DNA from: a virus
DNA: 64,000 nucleotides
Virus record (IMG/VR): IMGVR_UViG_3300045912_000261
Coordinates: 48,534 to 112,533 of that record
Reading direction: 5' to 3' (one strand)
Numbering within the stretch: the first letter of the stretch is position 1; the number at the start of each line of letters is the position of its first letter. This document shows positions 24,775-32,498 of the stretch, one piece after another. The notes below the pieces were generated by a model. That model was given only the letters and a program-made list of their open reading frames with translations. It was not told the DNA's origin and did not search any database. The position numbers and the translations under genes were made by a program.

Positions 24775-25305
24775 CTACGGTAGAGTGTGCGTGTACTCGA
24801 CGTCAGTAACAAAGGGAGGCAGCGGAAACTCAGGACTACGTTCAACCGTGTAAGTAAGATCCACGGCGATGGTCCACAACCCGTACTCGTCCCTTCGAGG
24901 CTGCACGCTAACGGACTCGCTGTTGATGAAGATCCAGTGGTCCGTGTCCACCGGTGCGTCAGGATCACTGAAGTCGTAGATCTTTACTAGACCACGCAGC
25001 CTCTCATCGTTCCTGACCAATACTCTCGACAGCCATGTGGCCGCCTTATTCTTCTCGTAGTGCGTGTCCGCTGCTGTGGGCGAGCCGTACCACATCAAGC
25101 TGACAGAACGTTCCTCCCAGTAGTGGTACGGTCCATCATCCTGAATGCCCATAGTCAGAACGGACAAATGGATCATCGGTCTCTCGAAAGCCCCCTCATC
25201 CTCACGGATCCGGACTTCCTCAGGACACTCCGGGTGGGTGCGGAGCCAGAGGCTAAAGCTCTCCAGCTCGTGCTCGACGCCATCTAGCGGGTACGGTCGG
25301 ATCAC
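24775..25305 (-). CDS. Tail terminator/completion-like protein
   Basis: 176 residues from a GTG (25303-25305), overlapping the upstream gene by 4 nt. Between the gp10-like connector and the sheath, contractile phages usually encode a tail-terminator or joining protein; length and predicted alpha/beta pattern fit. No decisive motif is visible, so the role is positional. Confidence 0.65.
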   Translation of the reverse strand: MIRPYPLDGVEHELESFSLWLRTHPECPEEVRIREDEGAFERPMIHLSVLTMGIQDDGPYHYWEERSVSLMWYGSPTAADTHYEKNKAATWLSRVLVRNDERLRGLVKIYDFSDPDAPVDTDHWIFINSESVSVQPRRDEYGLWTIAVDLTYTVERSPEFPLPPFVTDVEYTHTLP

Positions 25306-25766
25306 AGGCGGCTAATTACCTTCCAGCGGTAGAACATACCTTCCATCCGCCCTCGGAGGGTTCGCTCGAAGTTGCGAGCTCCGCGGGCAAACATTTTCAC
25401 AGGAGCGGTTCCAGGGTGCTGTACGTTATCGTAGAAGACAACTTGCCCCTTTCGTCCCCAGTAAAACTTGAGGGCCTTCTTTCCAGTTCCATGCTTGATC
25501 TGGTGGGGCCGAGTACCGTCCTCAACGAAGCTTGCGTAGGGGAGCTCGCTCTTCGCACCTCCCCGCCAAGTTCGAAGACGGATTCTCTGAGTCCTGATGG
25601 GCTCGATGGAGTCCCACAAGCGGCCAGTCTTGACAGGGGTCACCCGCCGGATATGCTGTACGAGCTCCTCAGACTCTTCCTCTGTGAGCCTACGCATAAA
25701 GAAGGGAAGGTGAAAGAGACCAAGGTCAATGGAACGGACGACTGATCCCCGAACGTAAACAGGCAT
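25302..25766 (-). CDS. HK97 gp10-like tail component
   Basis: 154 residues. The segment VTPVKTGRLWDSIEP followed by YASFVEDGTRPH is the signature of HK97 gp10-type proteins that join tail to head. ATG at 25766 shares one base with the upstream stop. Confidence 0.8.
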   Translation of the reverse strand: MPVYVRGSVVRSIDLGLFHLPFFMRRLTEEESEELVQHIRRVTPVKTGRLWDSIEPIRTQRIRLRTWRGGAKSELPYASFVEDGTRPHQIKHGTGKKALKFYWGRKGQVVFYDNVQHPGTAPVKMFARGARNFERTLRGRMEGMFYRWKVISRL

Positions 25767-26170
25767 CAGTGCTCCTCCAGCTTCCTCAGGGGAACAACCT
25801 GGAGGAGCTCCCTCTTGAGGTTCCGAGGCCTCTGAACTACTCCCACGACCTCGAAAGTTGCGTAGGGGACGAAGGTGCTAGAGCCCCTGTTGCCTCTTTC
25901 AACCGTGACCGTATCGGCGGCTGTGAACTCGAGGGGAACGTCATTGACGTCATCAAGCGCACAGATCATGGTGTGCGTGATCTCGAGTTCTTTACGCATG
26001 GCCCTTCCTACCTCAGAAGCGTTCGCCGGATCGATCCGACAGCGAAAGTATGGAGTCATCGTGGGGACGATTTGTGTCTCGCCCCTAATGCGTGGACCCT
26101 TTACTCTCCGGGTTGCTCTTGCCCTATCCGTGAAGACCTTCCGGATGTTAGGCGGGGTACGCTGGGGCAT
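25766..26170 (-). CDS. Head closure/adaptor protein
   Basis: 134 residues with predominantly beta character (MTPYFRCRIDP; EITHTMICALDD; ADTVTVERGNRG), as in head-tail stopper proteins such as SPP1 gp16. Position between the gp6-like connector and gp10-like protein supports this. Assigned by context and size. Confidence 0.65.
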   Translation of the reverse strand: MPQRTPPNIRKVFTDRARATRRVKGPRIRGETQIVPTMTPYFRCRIDPANASEVGRAMRKELEITHTMICALDDVNDVPLEFTAADTVTVERGNRGSSTFVPYATFEVVGVVQRPRNLKRELLQVVPLRKLEEH

Positions 26171-26703
26171 TACGGCCCCGGATTACGGTAAGGTAGGGAG
26201 AACCAATCAAACTCGGTAACTGCCGAAGCAGGAGGCTCCTCTGAAGAGCCTCTGACGTCCGCAAGCCACTTCTCCCAACACTCGGGAGTGATAAGTAGGT
26301 AGAGCAGGTCGTGCAGTGCAGGAAGCGGGTTGAGCAGCTGGCGCTCTTCGATCTTCGCCGCTCGATCGTACTTAGTCTCCGAGTATCCTGGAACGGAGAA
26401 CGAACGGACGAGGTCCGCCAAGGCTTCGTCGGAGTAGTCGGTGCTCTCGTGGATGACCTGTTGGACTAGGCGAAGGAGGACAGCTCTCCTGGCAAGGATT
26501 ACATCAGCCTCGTTGGCGGGATCCGCAGCATTGAGTGCATCGAAGTCCCTACAGGTCCTCTTCTCTACATAGTTCCAAGCTAAGGTAAGCTCTTCCTGCA
26601 GAGCTGTATCAGGGGCAGGTGAAGGGTCCGGAAATCCGTTAGCCACAAGGAACGGATTGATCCTTGGATTGGCCCTGACCTCCGCTGGGGTGATTCTGTC
26701 CAT
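26170..26703 (-). CDS. Head-tail connector (gp6/gp15-like)
   Basis: 177 residues, mainly helical: ELTLAWNYVEKRTCRDFDAL, then DVILARRAVLLRLVQQVIH. This resembles gp6-type adaptors that dock below the portal. Shares one base with the next gene. Moderately confident from pattern and order. Confidence 0.7.
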   Translation of the reverse strand: MDRITPAEVRANPRINPFLVANGFPDPSPAPDTALQEELTLAWNYVEKRTCRDFDALNAADPANEADVILARRAVLLRLVQQVIHESTDYSDEALADLVRSFSVPGYSETKYDRAAKIEERQLLNPLPALHDLLYLLITPECWEKWLADVRGSSEEPPASAVTEFDWFSLPYRNPGP

Positions 26704-26761
26704 TACTTGAGGCGGTGGATTGGCCCCTCACACAGTGTGCTAGGAGCCATTCCTTACCGTC

Positions 26762-27289
26762 CTACGACTCCTGGGCAGCTTTGCGCTCTGCAACCTGCCG
26801 CTCGTACTCCTCGTCGGTCATCTGCGCACGTCCCTTCTCACCGATCGCGGGCACGTGATCGACCTCGAGGTCATGCTCTACTACGACCTTCTTCCCGTTA
26901 TCGGTCAGGACGCCAACAAGATAGGGCCCTCGGACTGAGTAGTCCATCAGGTCGTCTGGGTTAAAGTCGTCCCCCAGTTCCTTCTTGAAGTACGCCTTGG
27001 CCTTACTGGGCTTCAGCTTGTCAGTGGCTTCATCAATCCGGGCGTACTGCTGAGCCAGCTCCAACTTCGTCGGGCCCGTAGGCTCTTCAGGAGCTGAGGC
27101 TGGCTCCGCAGACATCTTAGCCACAGCCTCCTCGAGGACGTCGAGGCGCTTCAGCAGAGACTGCTCGCGGGCTGCTGAAGTTGGACCCGCGGCAGGAGCA
27201 GGAGCCTGCGACGGCGTGGCTGGTGCTTCTTTCGAAGACGCCTGCTTCTGCTGCGCTGGAGCCTGCTGAGGGCTCTTCTGCTCTGGCAT
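26762..27289 (-). CDS. Head-associated protein with disordered N-terminus
   Basis: 175 residues. The first ~55 residues are Gln/Ala/Pro/Ser-rich and probably disordered; a short coiled coil follows (LLKRLDVLEEAVAKM). The C-terminal part (YFKKELGDDFNPDDLMDYSVRG; VLTDNGKKVVVEHD) is compact. It follows the major capsid gene. Family not recognised. Confidence 0.7.
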   Translation of the reverse strand: MPEQKSPQQAPAQQKQASSKEAPATPSQAPAPAAGPTSAAREQSLLKRLDVLEEAVAKMSAEPASAPEEPTGPTKLELAQQYARIDEATDKLKPSKAKAYFKKELGDDFNPDDLMDYSVRGPYLVGVLTDNGKKVVVEHDLEVDHVPAIGEKGRAQMTDEEYERQVAERKAAQES

Positions 27290-27301
27290 TTACTACCTCC
27301 G

Positions 27302-28345
27302 TTACGCGACTGCGGCCTTAAACGCGGACCTCCACTCCCACATCTTGACGGCCCAGAAGTGCCGGATCTTCCACCAGATCTCGTCGTACTCGAAGGTGTA
27401 CGGGTTGTGCTGCATCCCGCCCATGAGCAGACGAATGTGGGGGTCGCGGAGGTACACACTGGGGTTCTCCATCCCGTTGAGGAAGGCGACCACCATCGGA
27501 GCGCGCCCCTGCATCGGGTCGGTGAACAGGTACCAGTCGTTCGCGTCCGTAAGGTACGGCTCGACGACTACGTCGACAGCACCGCGGACGGCGTTCCAAG
27601 AGGTGAGCCCAGTGCCCGGCTGGTAGATTGGCGCGTCCGAAACGATCCGGCGAGCCGTAAACTCCAGCTGCGGGGGAACAACTAGGGTCTTGGGGCGAAC
27701 CCCAATCCGCCTGCCGTCCGAGTCCGTCTGGGTCTTCATGGTTGTCAGGGCAGAGGCGAGGGAAGCCTCAGACAGCGCAGTGCTACCCAGGTTGTTGTGC
27801 GTTGCGTGGAAGAATGCCACGCCATCGTACGCGTTCCCCGGGTTCTCGAGAGTGTTCTGCACGATGTCGATGGACAGCGTCATGGCTGCCGCCTCGGCCA
27901 TCATGCTCGGGACCTCCCGGAACTTCATCAGGTCATCGTTCGTGATGGTCTCGAACGTGAGGGAGAACGTACGACCGAACTTCTTGAGCTGGATCTTGGG
28001 CCCAGCAATCTCGGTCACCTGCGCGTCGTGGTACTCACCACCCTCGCGCACCTGAAGAAGCTCGGGGAACCCTGAAAGGCTCACCCACGAGACTTCCTTG
28101 AAGTCGCGAACCGTGAACGGCCGGACAAAGGCCTTGTACTCAGATGTCCACCGGGTGTACCGGTCCATGAACATCTTGTTGACCTTGTCGTCCAGGTACG
28201 TGGGGAAGTCGGTAGTAGCACCAGACTCCCGAAGCTCCTGAGCCTCAGGGGAATGGAGCCACTCCTTGTAACCCTCGTACAGGAGGACAGAGTGTCCGAT
28301 CTCGCCGTAGTCCTCGACTCCCGGGAGTCCGAACAGCTGACTCAT
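27302..28345 (-). CDS. Major capsid protein, Mu gpT-like
   Basis: 347 residues. Motifs typical of the Mu gpT major head subunit include VSWVSLSGFPELLQVREGGEY, FETITNDDL followed by AAAMTLSIDIVQNTL, and PKTLVVPPQLEFTARRI. It follows the protease/scaffold and decoration genes in the standard order. No obvious cleavage site at its own N-terminus. Confidence 0.9.
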   Translation of the reverse strand: MSQLFGLPGVEDYGEIGHSVLLYEGYKEWLHSPEAQELRESGATTDFPTYLDDKVNKMFMDRYTRWTSEYKAFVRPFTVRDFKEVSWVSLSGFPELLQVREGGEYHDAQVTEIAGPKIQLKKFGRTFSLTFETITNDDLMKFREVPSMMAEAAAMTLSIDIVQNTLENPGNAYDGVAFFHATHNNLGSTALSEASLASALTTMKTQTDSDGRRIGVRPKTLVVPPQLEFTARRIVSDAPIYQPGTGLTSWNAVRGAVDVVVEPYLTDANDWYLFTDPMQGRAPMVVAFLNGMENPSVYLRDPHIRLLMGGMQHNPYTFEYDEIWWKIRHFWAVKMWEWRSAFKAAVA

Positions 28346-28381
28346 TTGCCTTACTCCTCTAGTTGCTGGTCGTGGACTACG

Positions 28382-28738
28382 TTACGCAGTAGCGGGCTGG
28401 TTACTGTGCAGCAGGAACCACATCTTGCCGGCAGGAACACCTGGCTCGTCGTCTAGGCGATAGACCCGCCCGATGAGACGCTTGCCCGCGCCCGCGGTAA
28501 GCGAGATGGTGTTGTCGGCGGCTGTGAGGTAAACCTCACCACCCTTTGCTGCAGCCCCGCCTGGGTCGGTGATCTCGAAGATCCCCTTGATGCGGAGCGT
28601 GTACTTCTCCCCGGACGCGGCGTTGACCTCCGGGATGCCCACCCAGCCCTGCTCGATAACGGGCACGCCGGCAGTGCGGGCGGCAGCGGCGGTGACCTCA
28701 ATCCGGCCATCGTCCAGGTTGCCACGATGGTTCAGCAT
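28382..28738 (-). CDS. Capsid decoration/DUF2190-like protein
   Basis: 118 residues, Gly/Ala-rich and beta-stranded (GEVYLTAADNTISL; KRLIGRVYRLDDEPG). Similar small proteins between protease and capsid genes stabilise capsids. ATG at 28738. Confidence 0.75.
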   Translation of the reverse strand: MLNHRGNLDDGRIEVTAAAARTAGVPVIEQGWVGIPEVNAASGEKYTLRIKGIFEITDPGGAAAKGGEVYLTAADNTISLTAGAGKRLIGRVYRLDDEPGVPAGKMWFLLHSNQPATA

Positions 28739-28773
28739 GCTCTATTGCTCCTAACTATCTCGAACGGGATGGG

Positions 28774-31700
28774 TTAGGACTTTGCGCCCGCTGTCTCCGC
28801 CGGCATGGGCTCGGCGATGAGCTTGTCGATCTCCGCGTTGGGAGACCATCGCGGACGCTTGGTGACGCCACCCTCCTTCGTTTCCGCCTCATCCGACTTG
28901 CCGTCGGTCGCAGGGGCTGCCGGCCCTAGGCCGCGAACCCGAGCGGAGGCCTGAATGTACTCACTGATCTCTTCCTTCTTGGCCTCGATCAGCTCGGCTG
29001 CCTTCTCCTTGAAGACGTCCATCTGAGACTTGGTCTCAGACCCATCCTCAGAGGTCTCGGCCTCGTACACCGCGTCGTACATCTCTGCGCGGATGGTCTT
29101 CTGCGAAGCAGGCCGCAGACCACTCGCTGCCAGCATGCGGTCTAGCTCTGCACGCTGATCCCGCTTGAGGTCCTCGACCTTCTGCATCTCACGAACTTCG
29201 GCAACCGCGGCCTCGCGAGCCTCAGTGAGCATCTTCTCAAGCTCCTCCCGGGTAACCGGGACGGTCTCAGAGGTCTCACCCTCAGCCTGGCTTTCAGTTG
29301 CCTCCGTGCCGGGTACAGTAACACCCTGGTTGGACAGAGCCTCAATCGTCTCTGCCTCAACCTGCGCACGGAACTGATCGAGAAGGTCTGGACGGTCCTG
29401 CATCAGGTCGTCCAGGGTCCCCTCGAACTTAGCCATGGTCTCCTCCTTGTGGGATTCTGCGACTGACACAAACCCGCCTCCTGCGCCAGCCTCAGTAACG
29501 AAGTCTACCGAGCGGCCCTGGATAAAGCTTTCCACGACGCGGTAGTCCTTGCCGTCAACCCTTCCGGGCTTGGCAATAGCTCGAGCTCGAATGCTGACAC
29601 CTAGGTGGGCGTGCCCCTTCTTAGCCTTCTGGTGGAAAGCCTCGTCTACGAAGGTGACTCCACCGTAGCCCGTACCTGTGTCATCAGCCCAAGCTTCCTC
29701 GATTACGGCCGCCCAGTCATCGACACTCCTGGTGCGGCCACCTAGCTTCTTCTCCTCCTCCGGAGTGAGGTGATCCTTGTACATCTTCTTGCCCTCTGCG
29801 AGGACCTTGATGTCGCGGCGGATCACGTCGCCGGGGTAGTAGAACCGGTCTGCGGGGTTGCCCGGTCCCGGAACGATGACGCGGATGATCGCGTCAACAT
29901 CTTTACCCGAGGGAGTCTTGGGCTTTGAGGGGGCTGTTTTGGACTCGGCAATCGAGACGAGACCCTCCATGGGGACCATTTCGTCGACGGTTACCTCCGC
30001 CCCACCATCCTCAGCTACCTGTACGACATCCCCATCGGGCGGGTCTTCCGTCTCGAGCTCTTCAGAGACGGAGCCTTCGGCTTCGCCTTCGGGCGGGGCT
30101 TCGACTTGGCCTTCATCCTCTTTGGCATTAGACCCCTTTCTGCCAGCCTTACCGAGAACCTCAAGTGCGCGGCGGCGCACCTTCTTCTTCTCTTCCTCAG
30201 TGAGGTCGGACTGGTTAATCATTGCCAGCGCGAGGCGGGCGTGATTCACGTCCGGGATCGGAAACTTGTACTCCTTGGACCCATCGGGCTTCGTGCGGAC
30301 AATCACGGCCGAACGCTTCCTCTCCTCAGCTGAGAGGCGCGCGGCGTAGATCTCCACGCCTGGAGGACTAGGTGCCCGAGTTGACTGGTTGCTAGTGCTA
30401 GTGCTAGTGCTGGGTGCCCGAGTCGCCTCGGTGCCAGCCTCCTCGGGGGACTTCCTGCCTGAGGTGGCTGCATCGATACAGGCTTTTCTGGCCTCAACGA
30501 AGCTCTTACCCGCACGGATCTGCTTCTTCAGGCAGTCCCCGAAGTTGTTAACGGAGCCTGTTGCGGCCAGCTTTGCCGTCTGTTCACTAGCTGCCTCCGA
30601 CACTCTGGGGATGGGGGGCAACTTCTTACCAAGGATGCTCCTGGGGCCCCGAATGATCCTGCCGCTCTTGTCCTCCACAAGCGCCGGCATCGAACGGTTA
30701 CCGTTCTTGACGATCACCCACGTAAAGCCCTTCGGTGAACCTTGGGAACGGTCATCCTGCTCGCTGTCAACTCGGGCACCCTGTCCTTCAGGGGACTCGT
30801 CCGACGAGTCATCAGCCGAATCGGCCGAATCGGCACCGGAGTCTACCGCCCCAGGCTCCTCCACCGAGTCGTCGGTAGGATTAGGTGCCGAGTCGTCCGA
30901 CGCGCTGGGTACCTCGTCGTCAGTAGTGGAGGCTTCATCCTTGGCTGGAGTCTCTGCGGTAGCTGAGGACTCCGAGGTCTCAGCCTTCTTGTACTCGATC
31001 TCGACGCGCTCTGCTTCGCCGTTAAGGACGACCTGCCCAGCGGAGTCGACAGAGTAGAACTGGCGATAGAGTTCGGGGCCATGGGCATCGCCATGGCGAT
31101 CGAACTCAAAGATCACGTGGTCGTTAAACGTCTCGCGGATGTAGCAATACCCGCTGTTGGCGTAGAGAGGGTCGTTCTTCTTGTACTTCTCCCGCAGGGC
31201 GGCGTGAAGTCTCTCCTTGATCCTCTCCTGGGAGGCAGCCTCGGCGCTTTCGTCTCCACTACAGCCGCAACCGCCCTCCTCGGCGGCTTTCTTCAGAAGC
31301 TCGACCTGCTTTGCCATAGCTGCGGCCTCCCACGCCTCCATGTCGTCGCCGTCGGTCCCGTCGTCGTCGGGATCGTCCCAGGCGAAGCCAGGATCGGCAA
31401 TGTCGTCGTACACGGAGGGCGCATCCCTCTCCATCCCTGGATCGTAGCCCTCCTTCGTCTCCCTCTCCATCTCGGCCTCGAGGAAGTCAGAGAGCTCGTT
31501 GCAGAAGACGTCGAACCCCTCCTCGTCAGGCATCCAGCTAGGGAGCAAAATGGTATTGCCCGCCTCCAGAAGCTCCATTGCTTCCGCAGCGGACGCGGCC
31601 TTCTTGGCCTTGATCAGGGCAATGTCCCTTGCGCGGCTCTTGCGCCACGAAGTTGTGCCCAGCCACTGGTCCTTTAGCCAAGCACAGAGTCTGTTGACAT

Positions 31701-32085
31701 TACCACCGCCCCGAGCAACGAGGTGAGGCTTCTTGCTCAAGACTCGGACACACTTGGTAAACCGTCCGTTAGCCCACTTACCGAAGGTGCGGACGAGACG
31801 GCGAACCGGCTCCTGCCGAGCCTCGGGGTCCTTCCCGCCCATCGAGCCCGAACGGATCTTCTCGGCAACCTCGGCGTCAGTGAGCCCAAACTGCCTTCCT
31901 AGAGCTTTGGCAACTGCCTCAGCGAGCTCCTCAGAGGTGGTCCCCGGACGAACGTTGATGCCGGAAACCGTACGAGGACTATTCGGCGTCCAGAGGGGGT
32001 CACCGTTGGAACCTACAAACACGTTGTAGGTCGATGAGCCAGTGGTGTTTCCGGCGCTGCCGGAAGTGCTCTGGTCGTCTGCCAT
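28774..32085 (-). CDS. Prohead protease-scaffold fusion with long N-terminal region
   Basis: 1103 residues, unusually large. Residues ~690-880 carry a phage maturation-protease pattern: His772 in KDHLT, Ser831 in GVSIRARA, Asp861 in SVDFVTEAGAGGG. Residues ~890-1103 form a Glu/Ala-rich, coiled-coil scaffold-like tail. Upstream, residues ~590-660 match a small phage domain (FPIPDVNHARLALAMI). The N-terminal ~350 residues are of unknown fold and are followed by long Asp/Ser/Glu-rich linkers. Three copies of the dispersed repeat encode TRAPSP/TRAPST/SAPNPT linkers. ATG follows the 32.1-kb promoter. Confidence 0.85.
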   Translation of the reverse strand: MADDQSTSGSAGNTTGSSTYNVFVGSNGDPLWTPNSPRTVSGINVRPGTTSEELAEAVAKALGRQFGLTDAEVAEKIRSGSMGGKDPEARQEPVRRLVRTFGKWANGRFTKCVRVLSKKPHLVARGGGNVNRLCAWLKDQWLGTTSWRKSRARDIALIKAKKAASAAEAMELLEAGNTILLPSWMPDEEGFDVFCNELSDFLEAEMERETKEGYDPGMERDAPSVYDDIADPGFAWDDPDDDGTDGDDMEAWEAAAMAKQVELLKKAAEEGGCGCSGDESAEAASQERIKERLHAALREKYKKNDPLYANSGYCYIRETFNDHVIFEFDRHGDAHGPELYRQFYSVDSAGQVVLNGEAERVEIEYKKAETSESSATAETPAKDEASTTDDEVPSASDDSAPNPTDDSVEEPGAVDSGADSADSADDSSDESPEGQGARVDSEQDDRSQGSPKGFTWVIVKNGNRSMPALVEDKSGRIIRGPRSILGKKLPPIPRVSEAASEQTAKLAATGSVNNFGDCLKKQIRAGKSFVEARKACIDAATSGRKSPEEAGTEATRAPSTSTSTSNQSTRAPSPPGVEIYAARLSAEERKRSAVIVRTKPDGSKEYKFPIPDVNHARLALAMINQSDLTEEEKKKVRRRALEVLGKAGRKGSNAKEDEGQVEAPPEGEAEGSVSEELETEDPPDGDVVQVAEDGGAEVTVDEMVPMEGLVSIAESKTAPSKPKTPSGKDVDAIIRVIVPGPGNPADRFYYPGDVIRRDIKVLAEGKKMYKDHLTPEEEKKLGGRTRSVDDWAAVIEEAWADDTGTGYGGVTFVDEAFHQKAKKGHAHLGVSIRARAIAKPGRVDGKDYRVVESFIQGRSVDFVTEAGAGGGFVSVAESHKEETMAKFEGTLDDLMQDRPDLLDQFRAQVEAETIEALSNQGVTVPGTEATESQAEGETSETVPVTREELEKMLTEAREAAVAEVREMQKVEDLKRDQRAELDRMLAASGLRPASQKTIRAEMYDAVYEAETSEDGSETKSQMDVFKEKAAELIEAKKEEISEYIQASARVRGLGPAAPATDGKSDEAETKEGGVTKRPRWSPNAEIDKLIAEPMPAETAGAKS
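30364..30426 (-). repeat. Pair of dispersed repeats inside the protease gene
   Basis: Two copies of ACTCGGGCACC(T/C)AG (30364-30383 and 30408-30426) are joined by a GCTAGT simple repeat. In frame they encode TRAPS, a TSTSTS run and TRAPSPPG, in a linker between domains. The reading frame is kept. Confidence 0.8.
30876..30896 (-). repeat. Dispersed repeat copy inside the protease gene (short variant)
   Basis: ACTCGG-CACCTAATCCTACC variant with one C missing from the GGGC run. The deletion changes the encoded linker to SAPNPT while the gene stays in frame. Confidence 0.75.
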
Positions 32086-32100
32086 AAACTCTGTGGTCCT

Positions 32101-32160
32101 ATCTCTTATTTTAGCTGGCGGCCCACGAGGAAATCACGATCATTTTGGTCTATTTTAGTA
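32101..32160 (-). promoter_or_regulatory. Leftward promoter before the protease-capsid genes
   Basis: Minus-strand -10 TAAAAT (32113-32108), 18-bp spacer, -35-like GTGATT (32137-32132). Upstream it shares AAAATGATCGTGA (32146-32134) and a distal ACTAAA box with the promoter at 45.95 kb. The conserved 13-mer overlapping the -35 suggests a phage-specific activator or repressor site. Confidence 0.65.
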
Positions 32161-32165
32161 TGGGG

Positions 32166-32498
32166 CTAAGAGAAGAAGGCATCCCCGAGAGGGAAACCCG
32201 CAGCTACCTCCGGAGGGGTGTACCCCTCGACCCCTGTAACCTCATCCAGGGTGTGGACCATCAGAGCCAGAAAGCCTTCCTCGGAGGTGTAGAAACCCTC
32301 CATGATCTCGGGGCCTCCTGGGTAGGGAACCAGACCGTAGCCCTCAGGGAGCACAGCTAAAGCTAGGTCAGCAGCCCCTCTTACTTCCGGGTGCATATCA
32401 GGCATACCATTCCTGAAGTGGACCCTCACGAACTTGCCTTCCAGTACTCCTTCAATGGTCACTCCAACCCTCCAAGTAGGCCCATTGCTAGATGCCAA
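32166..32498 (-). CDS. Hypothetical protein
   Basis: 110 residues from a TTG (32496-32498) with AGGAAG just upstream, overlapping the end of the 1697-residue gene by 40 bp. Alpha/beta, no transmembrane segment. Contains GYGLVPYPGGPEIMEGFYTSE. Family not recognised. Last gene before the second leftward promoter. Confidence 0.65.
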   Translation of the reverse strand: MASSNGPTWRVGVTIEGVLEGKFVRVHFRNGMPDMHPEVRGAADLALAVLPEGYGLVPYPGGPEIMEGFYTSEEGFLALMVHTLDEVTGVEGYTPPEVAAGFPLGDAFFS

